From NCBI RefSeq assembly GCF_024138675.1, contig NZ_CP090959.1, positions 930,001-994,000 on the forward strand: a stretch of DNA of 64,000 nucleotides, given 5' to 3'. Under the pieces are notes generated by a model. That model saw only the letters and a program-made list of their open reading frames with translations, did not search any database and was not told the origin of the DNA. The stretch is from Simiduia sp. 21SJ11W-1. GTDB lineage: Bacteria > Pseudomonadota > Gammaproteobacteria > Pseudomonadales > Cellvibrionaceae. The position numbers were made by a program, and so were the translations under genes. Each line of letters begins with the position of its first letter. Position 1 is the first letter of the stretch. Below, one piece after another: positions 54,261-63,703 of the stretch.

Positions 54261-54914
54261 ATGGCTGAGTTAACCCTCGTAATTGGCAACAAAAACTATT
54301 CAAGCTGGTCGCTGCGCGCCTGGCTCTATATGAAACTCAACGACATCGCCTTCGATGAAATTCGCCTGCCACTGGATACCCACCAATTCCAACAGGAAAT
54401 CTACACCTACTCGCCCTCTGGCAAGGTGCCGGCGCTTATTCACGGCAAGGTGCGGGTGTGGGATTCGCTGGCGATCATAGAATATGTTTACAGAAACTTC
54501 CCTGACAGCGCCAACTGGCCCAAAGATCCGGTAGTGCAGGGGCTCGCCATGTCGGCGGTGATGGAAATGCACTCAGGCTTCCCTGAGCTTCGCAATCACT
54601 ACCCCATGAACTGCCGTAAAACGCCCTTCAAGGCGCCGCTCAGGGGCCATGTGGAGCGGGATTTGGCGCGCCTTGAATCACTCTGGCATAGCCTGCTTGA
54701 AGCCAGTGGCGGGCCTTGGCTGGGTGGCCAGCTTGGCATAGTGGATGCCTACTACGCGCCCGTGGCGCTGCGTATTCACACCTACCAGTTGCCTGTTAGC
54801 GCGCGCTGCCAGGCCTACGTAGAACAGGTGCTGGCCCTGCCCGCACTGCAGGCCTGGGTGGCAGACGCCCGGCAAGAATCTGAAATTGTCACCGCTGACG
54901 AATGGCAAGATTAA
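54261..54914 (+). CDS. Glutathione S-transferase family protein
   Basis: A 217-residue cytoplasmic protein with an N-terminal thioredoxin-like domain: VIGNKNYSSWSLRAWLYMKL, where the Ser-Ser-Trp-Ser stretch supplies the active-site serine, SGKVPALIHGKVRVWDSLAIIEYV with the cis-Pro VPAL and the Asp-Ser glutathione-binding loop. A helical C-terminal domain follows. The start is 14 bp after the GNAT stop. Confidence 0.92.
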   Translation: MAELTLVIGNKNYSSWSLRAWLYMKLNDIAFDEIRLPLDTHQFQQEIYTYSPSGKVPALIHGKVRVWDSLAIIEYVYRNFPDSANWPKDPVVQGLAMSAVMEMHSGFPELRNHYPMNCRKTPFKAPLRGHVERDLARLESLWHSLLEASGGPWLGGQLGIVDAYYAPVALRIHTYQLPVSARCQAYVEQVLALPALQAWVADARQESEIVTADEWQD

Positions 54915-54943
54915 TCCATAGTCAACAATAACCAGGAGCAACA

Positions 54944-56779
54944 ATGAAAATAATATCCCGCAAGCAAGCGCTCGTAGCCGCCGTGGCGGTAGGGCTGATG
55001 GTTGGCTGCCAACCAAAGGGCACCGAAAAAGCCACCGTGGCCGCGGCCCCTGTTTACAATCAGGCCAGCGCCGAGGCGTTTGTGGCGGAGGCCGAGCAAG
55101 CGCTCAAAGCAACGGCCGAGTACGCCTCGCGCGCAAGCTGGTTGGCAGCAACCTACATCAACATGGACAGCCAATTTGTTGAGGCCAAAGCCGGCAAGGA
55201 ATACACCTTGCAGGTGGTGAAGTATGCCAAACAGGTAAAAAACTGGGATGGCGTAGAGCTAGACCCGGTTGTGCGCCGCAAGCTCGATGCTTTGCGTTTA
55301 GGTTTGAGCTTTCCATCGCCAGACGATGAGCAATTGGCCGGCGAGCTTGCCGATATTGGCTCAAAAATGCAGGGCATGTACGGTTCTGGCAAATACTGCC
55401 GTGAAAGCGGCGAGTGTTTTGACTTACAGCAAATGAGCAATATTTTGGCCGAGGGTAAAGACCCGGCCTTAATGCAGGAAATGTGGGCCGGTTGGCGCAC
55501 TGTGTCGCCGCCTATGCGCCCGCTCTACCAGCGCCAGGTGGAAATTGCCAATGCCGGCGCCAAGGATTTGGGCTTTGAAAACCTCTCTGTACTGTGGCGC
55601 TCCAATTACGATATGGCCCCCGATGCCTTCGCAGCCGACGTAGATGCCCAGTGGAATAAAGTAAAGCCTTTATACGATGCGTTGCACTGCCATGTGCGAG
55701 CCAAGTTAAGCGAGAGCTACGGCCCAGATGTTGTGCCCGCCACCGGCAAAATTCCCGCACACCTTTTAGGCAATATGTGGGCGCAAACCTGGGGTAATGT
55801 GTACGACAAGGTAAAGCCTGAAAACAGCAAGCAAAGCTATAACCTCACTACCTTAATTGAAAAAAGCGGCATGAACGAGCTGGGCATGGTGCGCACGGCA
55901 GAAGACTTCTTTTCGTCGCTGGGTTTCAAGCCGTTGCCCGAGAGCTTTTGGGAGCGCTCACAGTTTACCAAACCCCGCGATCGTGATGTAGTGTGTCATG
56001 CCAGTGCCTGGAATCTGGATGGCAAAGACGACCTGCGCATTAAAATGTGCATTCAGAAAAATGGCGAAGATTTCCAGACTGTGCACCACGAGCTGGGCCA
56101 CAACTATTATCAGCGCGCCTACAATCACCAGCCATTTTTGTTTCAAGGCAGCGCCAACGATGGCTTCCACGAAGCCCTGGGCGACACGGTTTCCCTCTCC
56201 ATCACGCCTTCTTACCTGGTAAGCCTTGGGCTGTTAAAAGAAGAGCCCCCTGTTTCAGAAGACATTGGCTACCTGATGCAAATGGCGCTCGATAAAATTG
56301 CCTTTTTACCTTTCGGTTTAATGGTAGATAAATGGCGTTGGCAGGTATTTAACGGTGAAATTCAGCCGGCAGACTACAACAAGGGTTGGTGGCAGCTGCG
56401 CGAGCAGTACCAGGGCATCAGCGCGCCGGTTGCCCGCACCGAGGCCGATTTCGACCCGGGTGCCAAGTACCACATTCCCGGCAATACGCCTTATACCCGT
56501 TACTTCCTGGCATTTATCCAGCAGTTCCAGTTTCATCGCGCGCTGTGTGAAACCGCCAACTACCAAGGCCCGTTACACCGCTGTTCTATCTACAACAACA
56601 AAGCTGCCGGTGAAAAGCTGCAAGCCATGATGGCCATGGGTAGCAGCCAACCCTGGCAAAACGCCATGGAAGCACTCACAGGCCAGCCAAACCTGGATGC
56701 CTCAGCCATAGCCGACTACTTCGCCCCGCTTAAAGTTTGGCTTGATGAGCAAAACGAAGGGCGCCAGTGCGGGTGGTGA
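54944..56779 (+). CDS. M2-family metallopeptidase (peptidyl-dipeptidase A type), lipoprotein
   Basis: A 611-residue exported zinc dipeptidyl-carboxypeptidase similar to angiotensin-converting enzyme. MVGC in the N-terminus (VAVGLMVGCQPK) is a lipobox. The zinc motif HELGH (382-386) is followed by NHQPFLFQGSANDGFHEALGD with the third ligand Glu. DKWRWQVFNGEI and YARYFLAF-like (PYTRYFLAFIQQFQF) segments, typical of the family, are also present. It should remove C-terminal dipeptides in the periplasm. It begins 29 bp after the GST gene. Confidence 0.94.
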   Translation: MKIISRKQALVAAVAVGLMVGCQPKGTEKATVAAAPVYNQASAEAFVAEAEQALKATAEYASRASWLAATYINMDSQFVEAKAGKEYTLQVVKYAKQVKNWDGVELDPVVRRKLDALRLGLSFPSPDDEQLAGELADIGSKMQGMYGSGKYCRESGECFDLQQMSNILAEGKDPALMQEMWAGWRTVSPPMRPLYQRQVEIANAGAKDLGFENLSVLWRSNYDMAPDAFAADVDAQWNKVKPLYDALHCHVRAKLSESYGPDVVPATGKIPAHLLGNMWAQTWGNVYDKVKPENSKQSYNLTTLIEKSGMNELGMVRTAEDFFSSLGFKPLPESFWERSQFTKPRDRDVVCHASAWNLDGKDDLRIKMCIQKNGEDFQTVHHELGHNYYQRAYNHQPFLFQGSANDGFHEALGDTVSLSITPSYLVSLGLLKEEPPVSEDIGYLMQMALDKIAFLPFGLMVDKWRWQVFNGEIQPADYNKGWWQLREQYQGISAPVARTEADFDPGAKYHIPGNTPYTRYFLAFIQQFQFHRALCETANYQGPLHRCSIYNNKAAGEKLQAMMAMGSSQPWQNAMEALTGQPNLDASAIADYFAPLKVWLDEQNEGRQCGW

Positions 56780-56844
56780 GGACGCAACTTCAATAGAATG
56801 TTCAGCGCTGACAGGTAATGCTGAGGCGCTGTCCATAGTAATAG

Positions 56845-57168
56845 GAGGAGCCTCCGGTTTTTATACGGTATCGGCCTGGTGAAGAGTGCCGCCCCCATTT
56901 TGATGCATATTCTTTCTCAGCCATGAGGCAGTTAAAGGTGCAGCGTGTGAAAACAGCTATTATTTATTTAAATGATTGTTTTGAAGGAGGTAAAACATGC
57001 TTCCCTCGATTAAAGCTCGAGGTTGAGCCGGAGCGTGGAAAGCTTATTTCGTTTCGAAATGTTGAAGAGCGATCTATGGAGCTATTGCCTTTAAGTTTAC
57101 ATTCTGGAGCTCCAATTAAGAATGGTGCCAAGTACATACTTACCTGCTGGTTTCAGCGCCAGCTGTAG
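56845..57168 (+). pseudogene. 5'-truncated prolyl-4-hydroxylase-like 2OG-Fe(II) oxygenase remnant
   Basis: From base 56845, just after in-frame stops, the frame encodes FIRYRPGEECRPHFDAY and then VKTAIIYLNDCFEGGKTCFP. The Fe-ligand HxD (HFD) is in the first, the distal His is in LSLHSGAPI and the 2OG-binding Lys is in NGAKYILTCWF. This is the C-terminal half of a P4H-type double-stranded beta-helix. No start codon exists between the stops and the HFD motif; the only ATG (56923) comes after HFD, so a product from it would lack two iron ligands. It is probably a decayed gene. Confidence 0.75.
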
Positions 57169-57224
57169 GCGGGCTCTGCTCGCCCGCCCGGTCTGAGTTA
57201 AATGTTGAGTTGATTGCCAATCAT

Positions 57225-57250
57225 AAAAAAGGGCCGGCAAATGCCGGCCC
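57225..57250 (-). terminator. Rho-independent terminator of the TonB-receptor gene
   Basis: GGGCCGGCA (57231-57239) and TGCCGGCCC (57242-57250) form a 9-bp stem; on the minus strand TTTTTTATG follows. Confidence 0.88.
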
Positions 57251-57278
57251 AAAGTATGGTTAACCGCCTAGCCTGATC

Positions 57279-60200
57279 TTAGAACTTCGTAGAGAAGCCC
57301 AGAGTGTAGGAAGTGCCGTAAGTCCAACGTCCAATGTTGGACTCACGAGCGCTAGGCTTCCAGTCGGTTACATTATCGACTAATAGGATTACGCGAGACT
57401 TGTCTGTCAGCGCATAGTTTATGCCTAGGTCAACCAACGTGCGGCTTTGGATTTCTGTAAACGGCTTACCGTGCTGGTCGATGTACTGCAGAGGGTTAGT
57501 TTGCTCTACGTTTCGATCGCCTTCGCCGTGATAGCTAACATCAACGATTGTGGTGAGTTTGCCAATTTCATGACGGAGTCGTAATTCAGAACGCCATTTT
57601 GGTGAATCGTATTGGCCTGTGTCGTCAGAGAAATCGAACCCAGTATTTGAGATGGCATCTTTCTTCAGGTTGAAGAAGCGCAGGTCTGCATTGAAAAATC
57701 CAGCGTCAGTGCTGCCCAACATATTCCCAATTAGTGGCATATCGTTTACGCCCGCGCCATACGAGATGTTGTATTCTACGGCGCGGAAGCTACGAAGTGC
57801 GGCGTTTACGTAACCAGATTCAAAGGCGTTTGCTGTTGGAAGCTGGAAGTCTGAGCCACGAGTAAACATGCCGCAGAAGTTGTTCGGATAGTCGGAACCA
57901 TCGTAACAAGCTTCCATAATGTCGGTCAGTGTAAACTCTACAACAGCATCTTCGATGTCGATTTCAACATAGTCAACACCAACGGCCAAACCTTCCATCC
58001 ACGAAGGGGTATAAATAATCCCGACGTTTGAGGCGTCTGAACTCTCGTTGACCAGTTCATCGTTACCGCCAGAGTACCCACGGCGTGACGCATTAACTGC
58101 GATACTGTTGAAGTCAGCAGGAATACCTTCTGCTGCGCAGTTAGCTTGACGAACTTCTGGATTTGGACCATTTCCAAGGAATCGTGCGTCACATGGGTCA
58201 GAAGCGAAATCGCTGATATCAACACGAGGTTGGAACAGTTCAGTAACCGCCGGTGCACGAACGGTTTTCTGTACATTCGCACGAATCATTACGTCTGAGA
58301 TGGGACGATAATTCAAACCTACAGCCCACGCATCATCTTCGCCAGAACGGCTGTTATCCATAGTCCGATATGAAGCCTCAAAGGACAGGCTGCTCATCAG
58401 CGGGATGTCCATGTTTTCTGAAACTACGGGTACATAAATCTCGCCGTAGAAGTCAGTAGTGTCATAGCCGCCATTGATAGAGTCATCCGCGGTACCGTTC
58501 AGAGCGTTGGTTCCGTCCGCCGAGTAGCGTGCTTGTTCATCGCGTAACTCCGCACCTACTGCAAAGCCAAGTGCACCTGCTGGCAGTTCAATGAGATCTC
58601 CGGTCAAGAAGGCACTGAATATCTCCTGTTCATTGCGGGCTTTACCGATAGAGTTATAAGTTACGTAGTCAAATGCCTGTGCGCTTACGTCACCGAAGGG
58701 GTTGAGTGGTGCACAAGTGCCAGCAGCCCCTAGGGTCAGATCGTCAGAAGCAAGACCAAATCCGCCATTACGCAGGTCTTCGCCATAGTCGTCTTCATAA
58801 TTGTACTTACAGTCAATGGCGTTTGTTTCGGGATTTATGCCTACGTCCATGGCGGCAAGGAAGCGTGCGTCATGAATCGAGGTAGACTGCGAGTAAACAG
58901 AGCTCCAGCCACGCTGGTAAGCCATTTCCCAGCTCCACTCTTTGTCCGCAACTGCGAACTCACCTTCGAAGGCGAAACGCAGGCTGAACAATTCGCTTTC
59001 ATTGCGAACTTCTCGCTGACCAAGGTTAACCCAGCCTTTGTGCATGTAGAAAGTGGTCGGTCCACCTGCCAATGTTTCAAGCTGGTCACGTGATTGATCA
59101 TTCAGGAAAGGGTAGCTGGTGTCGAACTCCAGAGACCCGCCCAAACCACCAAATACACCACTGTTGTACTGTAAAGCCTGGTATCCAGGGTTGTCGGCTT
59201 CCATGGAGTTGGTAAAGATTGTGGTGTTGAACCGCAGATTATCAGCGAATTCATAGTTGGCCATCGCAGTGATGTTCCAGCGCTCGTAGCCTTCCTGAGC
59301 GGTATTGGTAGCGCCTAGATCAAGGCCGTCGCCGCCGGAAGCCCAAACAGCATTACCAGTGGCTACACCTGGATCATAGTTGACAAGCGTGCCTGAACCG
59401 TCGGGGTTGAATTGATAGAAGTTTCCATCATCCCATGCGCCGAGGCCAAGGTTGGTTACAGCTGTTGGGCCAGGTGTTACGAGGCCGGAAAACGAAAGAA
59501 TTCCCGCGCGTGGATCTGGGTACAGGCGGCGCTGCCCAGCGAAGAAGTTTCCGTCAGCGTCCAGCACCCGGTCGTCCCCTTTAGGGGTTTGGGCAGTCCA
59601 GCCATTCGCTAAGGAATCAACATCTTTGGCCAAGATGTTATCCATCTTGTTGTATTCCATGGCAATTACGACATTGCCGCGATCAGAATCGAAGTTGCCA
59701 CCAATCAGCCCTCTGATAGAGGTGTCGCTGCCGAGGTCGCCACCGATAAAGTGGTTATCGACAGTGACTTCTACGCCTTCGAAATCCTTTTTAAGTATGT
59801 AGTTAACTACACCCGATACCGCGTCGGCACCATACACTGCGGCACCGCCTACTTTAACGACTTCTACGCGTTCAATGAGTGATACGGGGATATTGTTTAC
59901 GTCAACCTGTGAGCCTGGGTTGCTAGCGCCGCCGATAGCGGAGTTACTTGAAACCATTCGCCCGCCGTTCACGAGGGTCAACGTGCGCTGTGAGCCTAGG
60001 CCAAAAATATTGATCGTGCGCTGGCCGACACCGTTTGAAGCGGCAGCAGTGTTGCCACCAATTTCTGGGCTCGCAGCAGAGAAGACGCCTGGTAATTGAG
60101 TTACGGCATCTTGTGCGTTGGTCAGGCCGCGCTCTGCGATGTAGCCAGAGTCTACCGAAACGATAGGTCGGGTTGTTACGAGGTCTGGTTTACTGATTCT

Positions 60201-60344
60201 GGAGCCGGTAACCACAACTTCTTCAAGTGTGTTTACGTTCTCTCCGTCAGCGGCTACTGCCTGCTGTGTCCCCAATAAAGTCAATCCGGCTGCACCTAAT
60301 GCTGCCATCCGAACGGCAGCGGCTAGCGTGTTGAGTTTTATCAT
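57279..60344 (-). CDS. TonB-dependent outer-membrane receptor
   Basis: A 1021-residue receptor. A signal peptide (ALGAAGLTLLGTQQAVAA) is followed by the TonB box region (NTLEEVVVTGSRI), a plug domain (NAQDAVTQLPGV to VSGVVNYILKKDFEGVEV) and a large beta-barrel of about 22 strands, ending in TYGTSYTLGFSTKF with terminal Phe. Two Cys pairs in long extracellular loops are present. The subfamily resembles oligopeptide- or oligosaccharide-type receptors of marine bacteria; ligand not determined. Its neighbour is a POT peptide transporter. Confidence 0.93.
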   Translation of the reverse strand: MIKLNTLAAAVRMAALGAAGLTLLGTQQAVAADGENVNTLEEVVVTGSRISKPDLVTTRPIVSVDSGYIAERGLTNAQDAVTQLPGVFSAASPEIGGNTAAASNGVGQRTINIFGLGSQRTLTLVNGGRMVSSNSAIGGASNPGSQVDVNNIPVSLIERVEVVKVGGAAVYGADAVSGVVNYILKKDFEGVEVTVDNHFIGGDLGSDTSIRGLIGGNFDSDRGNVVIAMEYNKMDNILAKDVDSLANGWTAQTPKGDDRVLDADGNFFAGQRRLYPDPRAGILSFSGLVTPGPTAVTNLGLGAWDDGNFYQFNPDGSGTLVNYDPGVATGNAVWASGGDGLDLGATNTAQEGYERWNITAMANYEFADNLRFNTTIFTNSMEADNPGYQALQYNSGVFGGLGGSLEFDTSYPFLNDQSRDQLETLAGGPTTFYMHKGWVNLGQREVRNESELFSLRFAFEGEFAVADKEWSWEMAYQRGWSSVYSQSTSIHDARFLAAMDVGINPETNAIDCKYNYEDDYGEDLRNGGFGLASDDLTLGAAGTCAPLNPFGDVSAQAFDYVTYNSIGKARNEQEIFSAFLTGDLIELPAGALGFAVGAELRDEQARYSADGTNALNGTADDSINGGYDTTDFYGEIYVPVVSENMDIPLMSSLSFEASYRTMDNSRSGEDDAWAVGLNYRPISDVMIRANVQKTVRAPAVTELFQPRVDISDFASDPCDARFLGNGPNPEVRQANCAAEGIPADFNSIAVNASRRGYSGGNDELVNESSDASNVGIIYTPSWMEGLAVGVDYVEIDIEDAVVEFTLTDIMEACYDGSDYPNNFCGMFTRGSDFQLPTANAFESGYVNAALRSFRAVEYNISYGAGVNDMPLIGNMLGSTDAGFFNADLRFFNLKKDAISNTGFDFSDDTGQYDSPKWRSELRLRHEIGKLTTIVDVSYHGEGDRNVEQTNPLQYIDQHGKPFTEIQSRTLVDLGINYALTDKSRVILLVDNVTDWKPSARESNIGRWTYGTSYTLGFSTKF

Positions 60345-60389
60345 TATTAAATCCTCATATATAAGTCATGATTTTTATTATGGCTTTTA

Positions 60390-60401
60390 TCGCTAAAGCG
60401 A
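60390..60401. promoter_or_regulatory. Short palindrome upstream of the TonB receptor
   Basis: TCGCT-AA-AGCGA lies about 46 bases upstream of the receptor start. It could be an operator, but a short palindrome can occur by chance and no regulator gene lies beside it. Confidence 0.25.
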
Positions 60402-60636
60402 ATCAGGCTCATAGGCTTAACGCTGAGAGGTGGGGCTGCCTCAAGAATATTTGAGGTAAAAGGAAGGATTAGTGCGGTGAGACGAGTGTATTGGTGGTTG
60501 ACTTCAATGGTTCGGGAGTTTTTTTACTTTTGTTGCGTGTCAAGAGTTGCGTCTGACTGGGTGGTTTTCATTTCCGCCTGCAGGCATATAGAGTCACAGT
60601 GGCGAGCAAAAGGCTGCCACTGTGATCATTTTTCGG

Positions 60637-62403
60637 TCAGTGAATACCGCGCATTCCCTTCTTCAGAATTGGGGAGATGACAATCATAAATATGCCAACG
60701 CCTACGCCTGTCCACATCAGGAACTCGTAGAGCTCTGTATAGGTAGTGAGTAGCTGTACGGCATCCGCTGATTCAGCGCCACCTGTGTCGATAGCGGCCA
60801 TCTTGCCGATGCGGGTGGCAACGGTTTCAGATAGCGCGGTAGCCAAGAACCAGGTGCCCATAGATACGCCTACAACCTTGCCAATTGAAAGCTTGGTTAC
60901 CGCAGAAAGCCCAACGGGCGACAAACACAGCTCGCCAGTGGTGTGCAGCAAATAGGCCAGTACCAGCCAGATCATAGCCACCTTGCCTGCGTCATAGGCA
61001 AACTCGGCACCCAATACTAACGCGCCGAAACCCAGGCCCGCCTGCATAATGCCAAGGCCGAATTTCACGGGGGTGGAAGGCTCCCAGCCACGCTTCGCCA
61101 GCCATACCCACAGGGCCGCAAACGGAATGGCCAGCAGCATAATGAAGCCTGCATTCAATGAGCCGAACATAGAGGCGCGGATTTCGGTATCGCCCAGGTT
61201 GCGATCTAGCACCCGGTCGGCATAGAGCGTCATGCTACCGGCGGATTGCTCGAAAAGTGCCCAGAACACGATGGTAGAAACAATCAATACCATCAGTACC
61301 ACGGTGCGGCTGTACTCAGCGTTGTTGTGGGATTTAAAGCCGTAACCAATAAATACCACAAGGCCCAAGAGCATAATGCCAAGCCAGGTGTCGTCGCCGG
61401 TAAAGGCCCAAGCCAGGCCTACCACCATTGTCAGCGCGGCCATGGCGATGGCTACCCAGTCTTGCCCTTTGTCGGGCTGGTAGAGCATGGAGTACAAAAT
61501 AATGCCCACCACCGCAATGATCAGCATGCTGTTTTGGGCAAGGTGCACAACCGGCTCATTCTGAATCAGCAGCCAAACCACAGATAGCGACAACAAACCG
61601 CCCAAATAAATTGCCCATTCCTTGTTGATAGGGCCCAAAAAGGTCTCTTTCAGGCGGGCAGGCTCTGCAGGCTCTGCGTGGCCTTCTAAGGTGTCTTGGA
61701 ACTTAAGGAAGGTGATGAGGCCCAGCAGCATGCCAATACCCGCGGCGCCGAAGCCGTAGCTCCAGCCGTAGGTTTCACCCAGCCAGCCACACAAAATAGT
61801 GGCTGTGAATGAGCCGATATTAATGCCCATGTAAAAGATGGTGAAACCGGAATCGCGGCGTGGGTCATCTTTGCCATAGAGTTTGCCCACAATGGTGGAG
61901 ATATTGGGCTTTAGAAAGCCTACCCCCACGGTGATTAGGGCAAGGGCAAAGAAAAATACCTTCAATGCCACCACGTCCTGGATGATCACATCCTCGGTGA
62001 GCAGGGTGCCAGCGGCGATGACTGTGCCGTCATTGAGTGTAATTGCCTCAACCAGCGTAGTACCCGCCGCAAATTTCATGGCCTGAAAGCCTTCGTATGC
62101 CATAGTGGCATGACCGGCGGTAAGCAGCAGCGCCCCAAAGATCACGGCCTTGCGCATGCCGAGATAGCGGTCGGCCAGCAGGCCACCGATCAGGGGTAGG
62201 GCATATACCAAACCGGCATAAGCACCCAATACGTCATAACCGGCTGAGTCTGTAAACAGGTGGTATTTTGTGACATAAAGAAGTAACAGGTACTTCATGC
62301 CGTAGAAGGAGAAGCGTTCCCACAGTTCTGTGGCAAAGCATACATAAAGCCCTTTCGGGTGACCCAGGAACTCCCCGGGCGCTGAAACAGTGGCAGTGGT
62401 CAT
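60637..62403 (-). CDS. POT/PTR-family proton-coupled peptide transporter
   Basis: A 588-residue inner-membrane transporter with about 14 membrane helices. The ExxERF proton motif is ELWERFSFYGMKYLL; GGLLADRYLGMRKAVIFGALLLTAGHA is the PTR signature, and FTIFYMGINIGSFTATILCGWLGETYGW the second. A longer cytoplasmic loop holds GHAEPAEPARLKETFLGP. It should import di- and tripeptides with protons. It is followed by a TonB receptor on the same strand about 290 bp away. Confidence 0.94.
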   Translation of the reverse strand: MTTATVSAPGEFLGHPKGLYVCFATELWERFSFYGMKYLLLLYVTKYHLFTDSAGYDVLGAYAGLVYALPLIGGLLADRYLGMRKAVIFGALLLTAGHATMAYEGFQAMKFAAGTTLVEAITLNDGTVIAAGTLLTEDVIIQDVVALKVFFFALALITVGVGFLKPNISTIVGKLYGKDDPRRDSGFTIFYMGINIGSFTATILCGWLGETYGWSYGFGAAGIGMLLGLITFLKFQDTLEGHAEPAEPARLKETFLGPINKEWAIYLGGLLSLSVVWLLIQNEPVVHLAQNSMLIIAVVGIILYSMLYQPDKGQDWVAIAMAALTMVVGLAWAFTGDDTWLGIMLLGLVVFIGYGFKSHNNAEYSRTVVLMVLIVSTIVFWALFEQSAGSMTLYADRVLDRNLGDTEIRASMFGSLNAGFIMLLAIPFAALWVWLAKRGWEPSTPVKFGLGIMQAGLGFGALVLGAEFAYDAGKVAMIWLVLAYLLHTTGELCLSPVGLSAVTKLSIGKVVGVSMGTWFLATALSETVATRIGKMAAIDTGGAESADAVQLLTTYTELYEFLMWTGVGVGIFMIVISPILKKGMRGIH

Positions 62404-62523
62404 GCCTTATCCTCGTTATGGTTATTGCGAATGCAGTTTAGTGTGACGAATATCGTCAATTGGCCCTCAAAAAAAGAGGTGCGAGTGCAATTATCGACTC
62501 CGTATTTAAGCTCGGATTTCAAC

Positions 62524-63693
62524 ATGCTTACTCAGAAGTTATTTATCTATTGTTTTATCCTTTTGCTCATGGGGTGCCAGCATAGTAATTTGGCAAATTT
62601 CAGTCCTCGGTTAGAAAGACATACACTGCTTGAGGTTCAGCCAATTTTAGCTCATTACAATATTGCCAGGCCTCAATTCTATAGCTTGGAACTCAAGGAT
62701 CCATTTGAAATAAGTGACGAGATGCGGCGCTTTGCGCAAAATCATGCGCCTAAAGATTCTTCCGTTCGCAGTCGCACTATCGCGTTAACTAAGGCCCTAT
62801 TACTAGATGCTGGTGGCGGCCCGCTTCGCTACCAGTCTCAGTATACCTACACAGCGAAAGAGTCCTTTGAGAGTAGGGAAGCCAATTGCCTCAGCTTTTC
62901 CATACTCTACGCGAAACTGGCCCAGTTACAGGGGTTGAAGGTGGATTTTAATGAAGTCGACGTTCCGCCTGCGTGGGATGAGTTACGGGATGGGAGCTGG
63001 GTTAGCTATAAACATGTTAATGTTATTGTAGAGCAGCCCTTTGAGCGGGATGTATTTGTTGACATCAATCTTGATGCGTTTTCTACAAGCTACCCTCAAA
63101 AGATAGTTGCTGATAGAGTGGTAAAGGCGCTTTTTTATGGAAATGTCGGCGTTGAAGCGATGCGAGAAAAGCATATGCTGAAATCCGCGAGATATCTCGT
63201 GGAGGCGATAAAACTCGCGCCAGAGGAAGCACATTTATGGGTAAATTTAGGGGCTTTATATAGTAAGCACCAGTTCTTTGACTATGCCGAGGCTTCTTAC
63301 TTGCATGCGCTAAAGATTGATAGTGCTGAAATGTCGGCGGCTAGCAATTTGGCTAGGTTACTAAGATCGGAAGGACGTGAGCATGCTACTTTTTTTGAAA
63401 ACATGGTTAGCTCTTACATTAACAGAAACCCATACTACAATTTTTATATGGCTAAGAGAGCCTTTGATTTGGCTAGATATGATGAGTCAATGAATTTGGT
63501 AAATCGTGCAATAAAAGAAGTAAAGGAAGCCAAGTTTTTTCATCTTAGAGCTAAAATACATGTAAAGATTGGAGATGGTGAGTTGGCTAAAATCGATATA
63601 ATCAATGCTGAAAAATATGCCACTCTGAGCGATAGAGATATTTATCAAAAGAAACTAGAAAAAATATCGAAGATTTATAAAGACTCTATGTGA
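62524..63693 (+). CDS. Lipoprotein with transglutaminase-like domain and TPR repeats
   Basis: A 389-residue lipoprotein; MLTQKLFIYCFILLLMGC gives lipobox LMGC. Residues 90-190 look like a papain/transglutaminase-like fold: Cys in SREANCLSFSILYAKLAQLQGL, His in SYKHVNVIVEQPF and Asp in VFVDINLDAF form the Cys-His-Asp triad. TPR repeats follow (EEAHLWVNLGALYSKHQFFDYAEASYLHALKID). The region is AT-richer than the rest of the window. An in-frame start at 62425 adds a lead that does not look like a signal. It is divergent from the POT gene. Confidence 0.78.
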   Translation: MLTQKLFIYCFILLLMGCQHSNLANFSPRLERHTLLEVQPILAHYNIARPQFYSLELKDPFEISDEMRRFAQNHAPKDSSVRSRTIALTKALLLDAGGGPLRYQSQYTYTAKESFESREANCLSFSILYAKLAQLQGLKVDFNEVDVPPAWDELRDGSWVSYKHVNVIVEQPFERDVFVDINLDAFSTSYPQKIVADRVVKALFYGNVGVEAMREKHMLKSARYLVEAIKLAPEEAHLWVNLGALYSKHQFFDYAEASYLHALKIDSAEMSAASNLARLLRSEGREHATFFENMVSSYINRNPYYNFYMAKRAFDLARYDESMNLVNRAIKEVKEAKFFHLRAKIHVKIGDGELAKIDIINAEKYATLSDRDIYQKKLEKISKIYKDSM

Positions 63694-63703
63694 TGGGTGA
63701 AAA

